DNA of 6,828 bases from an uncultured Clostridia bacterium (GCA_947599995.1 CANQFW010000071.1:1-6828), one strand, 5' to 3'. Positions 1 to 5,870 are shown, counted from the stretch's first letter. Notes: generated from the sequence alone by a model not told the origin. Translations and numbers: made by a program.

Positions 1-57
1 GTAGAAATAGAAGAAATACAAGTAGTAGAAGTAGATCAAGAAAGCGCGAAAAAATAA
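1..57 (+). CDS. C-terminal tail of an unidentified protein (partial, 5' end outside window)
   Basis: The frame opening at base 1 reads 18 codons (VEIEEIQVVEVDQESAKK) and stops at TAA 55-57, with a second TAA directly after it. The tail is rich in Val, Ile and Glu and ends in lysines. This is too little to identify a family. It is taken as a real gene end because the frame is open from the window edge, has a double stop, and is followed 23 bp later by a strong intrinsic terminator on the same strand. The terminator separates it from pgi, so no functional link to pgi is implied. Confidence 0.5.
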   Translation, partial: VEIEEIQVVEVDQESAKK

Positions 58-80
58 TAAAAGTTTTAAACAAATTCTAT

Positions 81-117
81 GAAATAGCAAGAAATGTCTT
101 GCTATTTCTTTTTCTTT
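81..117 (+). terminator. Intrinsic terminator after the first partial gene
   Basis: A perfect 11-bp stem is formed by GAAATAGCAAG (81-91) and CTTGCTATTTC (98-108). The loop is six bases (AAATGT), and the run TTTTTCTTT (109-117) follows. This is a textbook Rho-independent terminator for the gene ending at 57. Confidence 0.85.
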
Positions 118-141
118 ATTATAAAATAGGAAATAATAATT

Positions 142-169
142 TTAAGACTAATACTTTAAATTGTAAAAT
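142..169 (+). promoter_or_regulatory. Weak candidate sigma-A promoter for pgi
   Basis: TTAAGA (142-147) and TAAAAT (164-169, preceded by TG) are 16 bp apart and lie between the upstream terminator and pgi. The matches are modest in very AT-rich DNA and other pairings are possible. A promoter is expected somewhere in 118-208, because the preceding transcript ends at 117. Confidence 0.25.
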
Positions 170-228
170 ATTTCATAAAAAGTATTAAAAAAATTATTAA
201 TTATTATAAAGGAAGAAGGTTTTTTAAT

Positions 229-1536
229 ATGGTAAACATTAAAATTGATTATGAAAAGAGCGGAATTGATAAGAAACAAATTATGGAATACAAAGAAAAG
301 GTTGAAAATATACATAAGGATTTACATAGGAGAGCAGATGATATAGATGATTTTGTTGGATGGTTAAAATTACCAGAAAACTATGATAAAGAAGAGTTTG
401 ATAGAATAAAAAAATCAGCAATAAAGATACAAAAATCATCTGATATTTTGCTCGTAATAGGTATAGGAGGTTCATATTTAGGCGCAAGAGCAGTAATTGA
501 AGCAATGAGTAGTAATTTTTCATCATTACAATCAGAGAAGCAAAGAAAAGCACCTCAAATATTGTATGTAGGAAATAATTTAAGCCCAAATTATATTAAT
601 GATTTAATTGAAGTATTATCAGACAAGGATTTTTCTATAAATGTCATATCTAAGTCTGGAACAACAACTGAGCCTGCTATTGCCTTTAGAATTTTTAGAG
701 AGATTTTAGAAAATAAATACGGAATTGATGAAGCAAGAAGCAGAATATATGTAACAACTGACAAAAAAAGAGGGGCCCTAAAAACTTTATCTGATAATGA
801 AGGGTATGAAAAATTTGTTATCCCTGACAATGTAGGGGGAAGATTCTCAGTTTTAACTGCAGTTGGATTATTGCCAATAGCTGTAGCAGGAATCGACATT
901 GATAAATTGATGCAAGGAGCAAGACTTGCACAAGATAAATATAATGATCCAAATATTAAATATAATGATTGTTATCAATATGCAGTTTTAAGAAATGTTT
1001 TGTATAACGAAAATAAAACAATGGAAATATTTGCAAACTATGAACCAAAAATGCACTATTTTACAGAGTGGCTAAAACAACTATTTGGAGAAAGTGAAGG
1101 AAAAGAGTCTAAAGGAATTTTCCCAGTAGGAGTAGACCTTACAACAGATTTACACTCGATGGGCCAATATATTCAAGAAGGAATACGAAACATGTTTGAA
1201 ACAGTACTTTACTATAGAACTACAAATTCAAATATTACAATTAACGCTGATGATGACAATCTTGATGGATTAAACTATTTAACTGGCAAGGACTTAGATT
1301 ATGTTAATAAAAAAGCAATGGAAGGAACAATTCAAGCACATGTTACAGGAGGCGTTCCAAATATAGAAATAAGTATAGAAAAATTAGATGAAGAAAATAT
1401 TGGAGCTCTTATTTACTTCTTTGAACTTGCATGTGGAATGTCTGGAAGCGTTTTAGGTGTAAATCCATTTAATCAACCAGGAGTAGAAGAATATAAAAAG
1501 AATATGTTTAAATTATTAGAAAAGCCTGGATACTAA
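229..1536 (+). CDS. pgi: Glucose-6-phosphate isomerase
   Basis: This cytosolic enzyme interconverts glucose 6-phosphate and fructose 6-phosphate in glycolysis and gluconeogenesis. The 435-aa protein has the length of the short bacterial Pgi form (about 450 aa in Bacillus). Both family signatures are visible: DNVGGRFSVLTAVG at residues 200-213 and the GSVLG..NPFNQPGVEEYK stretch ending at K423. The sugar-phosphate loop SKSGTTTEP is at 141-149 and the N-terminal GIGGSYLGARA motif near 78-88. By analogy with Bacillus-type enzymes the catalytic residues are E288 (in GESEGK), H309 (in TDLHS) and K423; all three are present, so the enzyme should be active. The ATG at 229 sits 9 bases after a GGAAGAAGG Shine-Dalgarno (211-219). 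The gene is the first of an apparent two-gene unit with the acyl-ACP thioesterase. Confidence 0.97.
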   Translation: MVNIKIDYEKSGIDKKQIMEYKEKVENIHKDLHRRADDIDDFVGWLKLPENYDKEEFDRIKKSAIKIQKSSDILLVIGIGGSYLGARAVIEAMSSNFSSLQSEKQRKAPQILYVGNNLSPNYINDLIEVLSDKDFSINVISKSGTTTEPAIAFRIFREILENKYGIDEARSRIYVTTDKKRGALKTLSDNEGYEKFVIPDNVGGRFSVLTAVGLLPIAVAGIDIDKLMQGARLAQDKYNDPNIKYNDCYQYAVLRNVLYNENKTMEIFANYEPKMHYFTEWLKQLFGESEGKESKGIFPVGVDLTTDLHSMGQYIQEGIRNMFETVLYYRTTNSNITINADDDNLDGLNYLTGKDLDYVNKKAMEGTIQAHVTGGVPNIEISIEKLDEENIGALIYFFELACGMSGSVLGVNPFNQPGVEEYKKNMFKLLEKPGY

Positions 1537-1571
1537 AATAATTTCAATGAAAGGACTGAAATAATAACACA

Positions 1572-2303
1572 ATGAAATTCGAAAGAACGTACAAAGTAGG
1601 AGTTAGAGACATAGGACTAAATAATTACTTAACAAATGTAGGATTACTAGGATTTTTGGAAGATGTTGCATGTACGCACTCTTCAACTTTGGGATATGGG
1701 ATAAATAATATAAATAGAGTAAATGGAGTTTGGATTTTGATGGACTGGAAATTACATGTAATAGAGAGGCCAAAATACGAAGACGAGCTAACAATAAAAA
1801 CATGGGCTAGACCATTTCTAAAACCAAGGTTTTATACTTATCGTGACTTTCAAGTTTTTGATAAAAACAATAAATTAGTTGCTATAGCTTCATCTAAATG
1901 GGTATTTTTTGATATGCTAAAAAACAAAATTACTAAACTTGATGAAGATATGTTATCTATATATAGTCCCGTTTCCGAAAGTGTTTTTGAAGAGGATGAA
2001 ATGGAAAAAATTACTAGTTTTAATAATTTGCAAAAATCTGATTTTACCTATACTGTTAGAAGATCAGATATTGATATAAATATGCACATGCATAATTTAA
2101 ATTATTTATCTTTAGCATATGAAGCTTTACCTGAATGCGTTTATATGAAGCCTGAGATGCCAAATATTAGAATAACATATAAACACCAAATTAAATTAGG
2201 GGACACAGTAAAATGCTATTATAATTACGCAAATGGAAATCATACCGTAGAAATTAGAAGTATTGATGGAAAAACACTTCATGCCACAATACAAATAAGC
2301 TAA
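1572..2303 (+). CDS. Acyl-ACP thioesterase (FatA/FatB-like, double hot-dog)
   Basis: It hydrolyses acyl-acyl carrier protein to free fatty acid, ending or diverting fatty-acid synthesis in the cytosol. At 243 aa it matches bacterial members of the Acyl-ACP_TE family (PF01643). The N-terminal hot-dog half includes the region around LTNVGLLGFLEDVA (20-33) and the WILMDWKLHV strand (54-63). The C-terminal half carries SDIDINMHMHNLNY (165-178), which lines up with the plant FatB D-x-N-x-H motif, giving D168, N170 and H172 as probable catalytic residues. It begins 35 bp after pgi with no terminator between, so co-transcription is likely. The start is forced: a TGA lies in frame at 1557-1559 and no other ATG follows before 1572. 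The only Shine-Dalgarno (AAAGGA, 1550-1555) is 16 bp from the ATG, which is long. Chain-length specificity cannot be read from the sequence. Confidence 0.9.
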   Translation: MKFERTYKVGVRDIGLNNYLTNVGLLGFLEDVACTHSSTLGYGINNINRVNGVWILMDWKLHVIERPKYEDELTIKTWARPFLKPRFYTYRDFQVFDKNNKLVAIASSKWVFFDMLKNKITKLDEDMLSIYSPVSESVFEEDEMEKITSFNNLQKSDFTYTVRRSDIDINMHMHNLNYLSLAYEALPECVYMKPEMPNIRITYKHQIKLGDTVKCYYNYANGNHTVEIRSIDGKTLHATIQIS

Positions 2304-2349
2304 ACAAATGTACAGATATAATTTTTACTTTATTTCAAATTCATATTCA

Positions 2350-2380
2350 AACTTTACATAAAATAATCATATTATATAAT
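2350..2380 (+). promoter_or_regulatory. Promoter of dpaB, with overlapping sigma-A and sigma-K-like matches
   Basis: For sigma-A, TTTACA (2353-2358) is followed after 16 bp by a perfect TATAAT (2375-2380). For the late mother-cell factor sigma-K, AAC (2350-2352) is followed after 15 bp by CATATTATA (2368-2376), matching CATANNNTA. Dipicolinate synthesis is known to be under sigma-K in Bacillus, which gives the second reading some weight, but a match in such AT-rich DNA can arise by chance. Either start would leave only a very short leader before the Shine-Dalgarno at 2393. Confidence 0.6.
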
Positions 2381-2392
2381 AAGTGTAATATG

Positions 2393-2400
2393 AAAGGAGG
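2393..2400 (+). promoter_or_regulatory. Shine-Dalgarno AAAGGAGG for dpaB
   Basis: The AAAGGAGG lies 12 bases before the TTG start at 2413 and only 5 bases before an out-of-frame ATG at 2406. It supports translation beginning here, but its spacing favours the ATG of the five-codon mini-ORF rather than the TTG of dpaB. Confidence 0.7.
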
Positions 2401-2405
2401 AAAAG

Positions 2406-2423
2406 ATGAATTTTGGAAGTTAA
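2406..2423 (+). other. Five-codon mini-ORF overlapping the dpaB start
   Basis: ATG at 2406 opens MNFGS and stops at TAA 2421-2423, in a different frame from dpaB. It overlaps the first codons of dpaB. It is better spaced from the AAAGGAGG than the TTG start is, so ribosomes may engage it and reduce or couple dpaB translation. It may also be meaningless; no product is claimed. Confidence 0.25.
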
Positions 2424-2991
2424 AGGCAAAAAAATAGGGTTTGTACTTACAGGTTCTTTTTGTACATTTAGTAAAGTAATACCTAAAATAAAGGAACTTA
2501 AGGATTTAGGTGCCGATATTTTACCAATTATGTCTTACAATAGTTACAATTTAGATACAAAGTTTGGTAAAGCTAAAGATATAATTAAACAAATAGAGAA
2601 TATAGCTGAAAAAGAAATTATTCACACAATTCAGGATGCTGAACCAATTGGTCCTAAACATTTAACCGATATAATGATAGTTGCACCTGCAAGCGGAAAT
2701 ACTATGTCAAAGCTTGCTGTTGATATAATAGATACGCCTGCTTTAATGGCGGTTAAATCGCATTTAAGAAATAATTTGCCAGTTGTAATTGCTCCATCAA
2801 CCAACAATGGTTTAGGAGCTGCAGCTGTTAATATAGGAACATTATTGAATAGAAAGAATTATTATTTTGTTCCATTCAAACAAGATAATCCAATAACAAA
2901 ACCACGTTCTGTTGTGTTTGATAGCCAGTATATTGTAAGGACAGTAGAGCATGCTTTAGATGGTGAGCAGATTGAGCCTATACTTTTATAA
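2413..2991 (+). CDS. dpaB: Dipicolinate synthase subunit B (flavoprotein-like)
   Basis: With subunit A this makes dipicolinic acid from the lysine-pathway intermediate dihydrodipicolinate in the mother cell; calcium-dipicolinate then loads the spore core. The 192-aa protein is close to Bacillus SpoVFB (about 200 aa) and belongs to the flavoprotein fold family (PF02441). Visible motifs are FVLTGSFCTF (10-19), AEPIGPK (76-82), VAPASGNTMSKLA (90-102), PSTNNGLG (128-135) and YFVPFKQDNP (151-160). The start is TTG at 2413, because an in-frame TGA at 2407-2409 excludes anything longer except an unlikely ATT. The N-terminus MEVKGKKIGF fits the family well. The gene has its own promoter and terminator. 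Its usual partner dpaA is not next to it: upstream is an acyl-ACP thioesterase and downstream a membrane protein. SpoVFB is the equivalent Bacillus name. Confidence 0.93.
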   Translation: MEVKGKKIGFVLTGSFCTFSKVIPKIKELKDLGADILPIMSYNSYNLDTKFGKAKDIIKQIENIAEKEIIHTIQDAEPIGPKHLTDIMIVAPASGNTMSKLAVDIIDTPALMAVKSHLRNNLPVVIAPSTNNGLGAAAVNIGTLLNRKNYYFVPFKQDNPITKPRSVVFDSQYIVRTVEHALDGEQIEPILL

Positions 2992-3080
2992 ATTTAAATT
3001 AAATTGTCAGAACTGAAACAAGAAATAAGAATTATAAATTATAAATTAAAAGGAATACAAATAAGATTAACATTTAAATC

Positions 3081-3118
3081 GAGTAGGGGAAATATCATCA
3101 ATTGATATTTCCATACTC
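3081..3118 (+). other. Long hairpin in the dpaB 3' region, function unknown
   Basis: The left arm (3081-3097, GAGTA plus GGAAATATCA) pairs with the right arm (3103-3118). This gives 10 bp near the loop, a small GG/T internal loop, then 5 bp, closed by a five-base loop TCAAT. No T run follows, so it is not itself a terminator. It sits 18 bp before the true terminator. It could be a 3'-end stabilising element or part of a small RNA ending at 3167. Confidence 0.5.
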
Positions 3119-3136
3119 TCACACTTAGCTAGAAAT

Positions 3137-3167
3137 GTGCTATAAAATATATTTATAGCGCTTTTTT
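3137..3167 (+). terminator. Intrinsic terminator for dpaB
   Basis: GTGCTATAAA (3137-3146) pairs with TTTATAGCGC (3152-3161) as 10 bp with one G-U, around a five-base loop. TTTTTT follows at 3162-3167. It lies about 145 bp after the dpaB stop and before the next promoter, so it closes the dpaB transcript. Confidence 0.8.
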
Positions 3168-3252
3168 GGCTTATAATATTTATTTTTTTAAAAACATCCT
3201 CCTATTATTTTTAATAAAAATAATTTATTAATGAAATATTTGTTAAACATAC

Positions 3253-3281
3253 TTGCAACTTTTGTCGAATTATTATATAAT
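3253..3281 (+). promoter_or_regulatory. Sigma-A promoter for the DUF4234-DUF2752 pair
   Basis: TTGCAA (3253-3258) and a perfect TATAAT (3276-3281) are separated by the optimal 17 bp. The Shine-Dalgarno and ATG of the DUF4234 gene follow immediately, leaving a leader of less than 20 bases. This is the best vegetative promoter in the window. Confidence 0.8.
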
Positions 3282-3304
3282 GTGAAAAGGAAGGGGGTAT
3301 ACAT

Positions 3305-3661
3305 ATGATTAAAGAAAGAAATATTGTGGTATGCATTTTATTAAGTTTATTGACATGTGGATTATATGTTATTTATTGGTATATTGCATTAACAGATGAT
3401 GCTTCCAGAGCAAATGATGATCCAGAATTCACAGGAGCAAAAGCATTTCTATTCACACTTATCACTTGTGGAATTTATGCAATTTACTGGAATTATAAAA
3501 TTGGAAAAGAAATGTATGAAGCAAATCAAAAACATGGAATTACTTCAGCTAGTGATAATTCTATATTATATCTAATTTTATCAATATTTGGATTGAGCGT
3601 TATCAATTACTGTTTAATTCAAAATGAATTAAACACATTAGCGAGAAAACAAAATGCTTAA
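3305..3661 (+). CDS. DUF4234-type small membrane protein
   Basis: This 118-aa integral membrane protein has no known biochemical role; the family assignment (DUF4234, PF14018) rests on its RNIVVCILLSLLTCGLY...YW opening and its length. Three hydrophobic segments are visible at about residues 8-27, 46-62 and 86-106. A ten-residue unit is repeated, LTCGLYVIYW (16-25) and ITCGIYAIYW (53-62), suggesting an internal duplication of a membrane hairpin. The loop after the first segment is polar and acidic (DDASRANDDPE). The ATG has an exceptionally G-rich Shine-Dalgarno (GGAAGGGGG, 3289-3297) 7 bases upstream, and a strong promoter precedes it. The last 8 bases overlap the DUF2752 gene, so the two products are probably made together and may interact. 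Confidence 0.85.
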   Translation: MIKERNIVVCILLSLLTCGLYVIYWYIALTDDASRANDDPEFTGAKAFLFTLITCGIYAIYWNYKIGKEMYEANQKHGITSASDNSILYLILSIFGLSVINYCLIQNELNTLARKQNA

Positions 3662-4025
3662 AAGAAGACAAGAAGTTATATTATTTGTTATAGGGATTTT
3701 TATCATTGGAATTGATTTTATATATGGTAAAGGGATCCCTTGTTTATTTTATAAATTAACGGGCTTGTATTGTCCAGGATGTGGAATTACAAGATCTGTG
3801 GTATCTTTATTGCAGTTAGATATATACCAAGCATTCCGATACAATATGTTATTTATCATATTGCTACCATTTATACTTGCATATGTAATTTATAAAATAA
3901 TTTTTAAAGGTGATAGAAAGATTCCAAATTTAGTTTGGTATATTATGTTAGTTTTCACAATATTTTTTGGAATATTTAGAAATATACCTTACTTTTCTTT
4001 TCTTGCACCAACCCTAATAGTATAA
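3654..4025 (+). CDS. DUF2752-type membrane protein with CPGCGITR motif
   Basis: This 123-aa membrane protein has unknown function. It is placed in DUF2752 (PF10825) by the segment LTGLYCPGCGITRSVVSLL (35-53), the asparagine-containing AFRYN (60-64) and the RNIP near the C-terminus (109-112), which are hallmarks of that family. Hydrophobic segments lie at about 8-24, 65-83 and 94-108. The cysteines C40 and C43, with C30 nearby, could form a disulfide or bind metal; which one is not known. Its ATG lies inside the end of the DUF4234 gene (ATGCTTAA overlap) and has no clear Shine-Dalgarno of its own, so translation probably depends on coupling to the upstream gene. No convincing terminator follows it before 4130. 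Confidence 0.85.
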   Translation: MLKRRQEVILFVIGIFIIGIDFIYGKGIPCLFYKLTGLYCPGCGITRSVVSLLQLDIYQAFRYNMLFIILLPFILAYVIYKIIFKGDRKIPNLVWYIMLVFTIFFGIFRNIPYFSFLAPTLIV

Positions 4026-4129
4026 CAATTAAATTAAAGATCGTTTTGCGTTACGAATAAAATAATTTAAGTACCATAAGAAAAGATATTTTTTAATTCT
4101 TTTCCAATCAGATTGTGCTTTAGGAAGGA

Positions 4130-4699
4130 ATGACATTAATTATGATAAAATATGAAGATTTATACCTTGATGTAAAAGAAAAGATATCTGAAAAAAGATT
4201 TAAACATTCAGAAGCAGTCGTTAAAAGGGCAATAGAATACTCAAAAATATATAATGTAGATATAGAAACTACAAAATTAGTTGCTATTGCACACGACATT
4301 GCAAAAGAACTATCAAAGGAAGAGATTGAACAATATATATATAAATATAATATTGAATTAGATGATATTGAAAAAATAAATCATAGTTTAATTCATGCTA
4401 AGATAGGTGCTTACATATGCAAGTATGAATATAATTTTACAGATGATATGGTAAATGCTATAAAATACCATACCACTGGAAGAGAAAATATGAGTATATT
4501 AGAAAAAATAATTTATCTTGCAGATGCAACAGAAGAAACTAGAACATATTGTTCATCTCACTATATTGATATTATTAAACAAAATATTGATAAAGGAATT
4601 GTAGAGGTAACTAAATGGACTATTAATCATTTGTTAGAAACCAATAAGATTATTCATATAGATAGTATTAAATGTTATAATTACTATTTAAGTAGATAA
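4130..4699 (+). CDS. yqeK: YqeK-family HD-domain hydrolase (putative Ap4A hydrolase)
   Basis: YqeK proteins are metal-dependent HD-domain enzymes shown in other Firmicutes to cleave diadenosine tetraphosphate symmetrically to ADP. The 189-aa protein shows the full ligand set: H26 (RFKHS), the H55-D56 pair (IAHDIAKE), H89 (SLIHAKIGAY), H114 (IKYHTTGR) and D132 (YLADATE). The IKYHTTGRENMSILEKIIYLAD stretch is diagnostic. Two starts are possible. ATG 4130 directly abuts AGGAAGGA (4122-4129), giving a spacing that is too short. ATG 4142 leaves 12 bases and gives MIKYEDL, closer to the usual family N-terminus; I lean slightly to 4142 but give the longer frame. In most Firmicutes yqeK sits between nadD and rsfS; here it is alone, facing a coat gene. 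Confidence 0.9.
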   Translation: MTLIMIKYEDLYLDVKEKISEKRFKHSEAVVKRAIEYSKIYNVDIETTKLVAIAHDIAKELSKEEIEQYIYKYNIELDDIEKINHSLIHAKIGAYICKYEYNFTDDMVNAIKYHTTGRENMSILEKIIYLADATEETRTYCSSHYIDIIKQNIDKGIVEVTKWTINHLLETNKIIHIDSIKCYNYYLSR

Positions 4700-4762
4700 A
4701 GTACAAGAATACACTTTAATCCTATATCAAATAAGAATAACTAGACTTAATAAATAAATCAA

Positions 4763-4782
4763 GTGCTAATATATATTAGCAC
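4763..4782. terminator. Bidirectional palindromic terminator between yqeK and the coat gene
   Basis: GTGCTAATATATATTAGCAC is a perfect 20-bp palindrome located between two convergent genes. Read on the minus strand, the T-rich TTGATTTATTTATT follows and would terminate the coat gene 20 bp after its stop. On the plus strand CTAATTTAT follows, a weaker tail for yqeK. The stem is AT-rich in its centre, so its strength is uncertain. Confidence 0.6.
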
Positions 4783-4801
4783 CTAATTTATATAGTTGTT
4801 G

Positions 4802-5356
4802 TTAATTAATAGATATAGTATTATATATACTGCTAATATTACCAACTTGATCTCCAGTCGCTAACACAATAGGATAATAGTTATTTTTTGCTAACCATTC
4901 ATAAATTTCATAACTATGGTTGCAACTCATAGTGTAAGCATCTTTTAGGAACTGCCTTAATGTTGGATTAGTGGTTTCCATAGAAGCAATAGCATATTCT
5001 TTTCCAGCTCTTTTTAATGTAAGAAAATAAGAAATAGCAATTTCTCTATCTGTTAGTTTTGTAACATTAGTATTAACATTAACAGGACTAGCAGTTTTAG
5101 ATTCACAAATATCCTCAGAGAATATAGAAGTATTTAATTCAGGAACATTTAATTTACCTGTTGCTGTTTCTACATTTTTTACGAAATCAACTTTTTTATT
5201 GTAATCTTCTACATGAATAGGAAAATGCGTATTTAGCAAATCTTTTAGTTGTTCATCTGTAACTTGGTTTTTAAATAATGACATACAAGTAATTGTATTG
5301 ACGCAACTTGTAATTAATTCATTTAAATAACTTAATTCACATATTGTTAATTTCAT
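4802..5356 (-). CDS. CotF-family spore coat protein
   Basis: This is a structural protein of the spore coat, expected on the forespore surface after synthesis in the mother cell. The 184-aa protein carries a Coat_F domain (PF07875) at about residues 100-163: LTDREIAISYFLTLKRAGKEYA, then NPTLRQFLKDAYTMSCNHSYEIYEWLAKNNYYP. The N-terminal 65 residues look like another helical hairpin of the same kind, consistent with a four-helix ferritin-like bundle (inference). A Thr/Ser/Asn-rich linker (about 66-99) joins the halves. Cysteines at 6, 18, 24, 84 and 145 could cross-link in the coat. The start is secure: GGAGGT (5365-5370) lies 8 bases before the ATG. A mother-cell type -10 lies just upstream. 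The gene converges on yqeK and shares its palindromic terminator. Confidence 0.88.
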   Translation of the reverse strand: MKLTICELSYLNELITSCVNTITCMSLFKNQVTDEQLKDLLNTHFPIHVEDYNKKVDFVKNVETATGKLNVPELNTSIFSEDICESKTASPVNVNTNVTKLTDREIAISYFLTLKRAGKEYAIASMETTNPTLRQFLKDAYTMSCNHSYEIYEWLAKNNYYPIVLATGDQVGNISSIYNTISIN

Positions 5357-5377
5357 ATTAAATTACCTCCAATTTTT

Positions 5378-5387
5378 TATATTATGC
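5378..5387 (-). promoter_or_regulatory. Sigma-K/sigma-E-like -10 element for the coat gene
   Basis: Read on the minus strand this is GCATAATATA, a full match to the mother-cell -10 consensus GCATANNNTA known from Bacillus sigma-K promoters. It ends 7 bases before the GGAGGT. No clear AC-type -35 is seen 15-17 bp upstream, so the promoter is incomplete or the -35 is weak. Mother-cell expression fits the product. Confidence 0.5.
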
Positions 5388-5494
5388 CATTTTACAATAA
5401 AATTTATTCAAGTAGATAAAAAGAAATGTTGAAAATATTGATTTTTAAGGAAGTAGGGGAATCATAGGAGAGCAGAGGAATATGAATTAAAATA

Positions 5495-5503
5495 TGATAT
5501 AAT
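5495..5503 (+). promoter_or_regulatory. Extended -10 promoter for the gene at 5532
   Basis: TGATATAAT (5495-5503) matches the extended -10 form TGnTATAAT exactly. No -35 resembling TTGACA is seen 16-18 bp upstream, as is allowed for extended -10 promoters. The Shine-Dalgarno AAAGGAG (5515-5521) follows. Confidence 0.6.
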
Positions 5504-5531
5504 ATACAAGAAAAAAAGGAGAAATACTCAA

Positions 5532-5867
5532 ATGGTAGGAATATTCTTTGTAGTAGATAATATGTTTTTAATACATAAATGTAGTTTAGAAGAAGCGGAA
5601 AAATACGGAGATTTTTTAAACTATCCTAAAAGTCATATGGAGATATGGGATAAATATTACTATTCCAAATATAAAGTTGATTTTGACTATTACCCAAGAG
5701 GTAGAGTAATATATAATGTAGTTGAAAAAACATATTATATATACTATGATAAGTGTTTAGAAAAAATTATAAAAAATCTTAATATTGTTCCTGAAAATGA
5801 GAATAAAAAATATTTGCACGACTTTCACTACAAATGCAGTAAATGTAACAAGAATTATGTAGTTTAG
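5532..5867 (+). CDS. Small conserved-looking protein of unknown function
   Basis: I cannot assign a family with certainty. The 111-aa protein resembles an uncharacterised small-protein type that I recall from gut Firmicutes, with the features GIFFVV at the N-terminus, YGDFLNYPKSH (25-35), VDFDYYPRGRVIYN (49-62) and a C-terminal Y-KCSKC (100-105). Aromatic residues are unusually frequent, especially Tyr. There is no signal peptide or membrane segment: the hydrophobic start is only about six residues long. C102 and C105 form one CxxC and could bind metal only with partners elsewhere or in a dimer. The start is supported by AAAGGAG 10 bases upstream and an extended -10 promoter. It may be an independent gene or an accessory to the DUF3990 pair that follows after 116 bp. 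Confidence 0.75.
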   Translation: MVGIFFVVDNMFLIHKCSLEEAEKYGDFLNYPKSHMEIWDKYYYSKYKVDFDYYPRGRVIYNVVEKTYYIYYDKCLEKIIKNLNIVPENENKKYLHDFHYKCSKCNKNYVV

Positions 5868-5870
5868 GAG

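Noticed and set aside
281..899. Two 102-codon open frames on the minus strand inside pgi
   Set aside because: They are antisense to an unmistakable pgi frame, have low-complexity Leu-rich or unmatched sequence, and lack convincing ribosome binding sites.
1603..1803. 66-codon open frame on the minus strand inside the thioesterase gene
   Set aside because: Leu/His-rich shadow frame opposite a well-supported gene.
3195..3203. AGGAGGATG on the minus strand, like a ribosome site fused to an ATG
   Set aside because: The frame stops after five codons and the Shine-Dalgarno is directly against the ATG; likely chance.
3204..3224. Perfect 9-bp A/T-only inverted repeat (ATTATTTTT / AAAAATAAT)
   Set aside because: No G-C pairs and no obvious role; expected by chance in such AT-rich intergenic DNA.
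4080..4104. Stem GAAAAGA/TCTTTTC as terminator of the DUF2752 gene
   Set aside because: Only 7 bp, an 11-base loop and no T run after the stem; it may not form.
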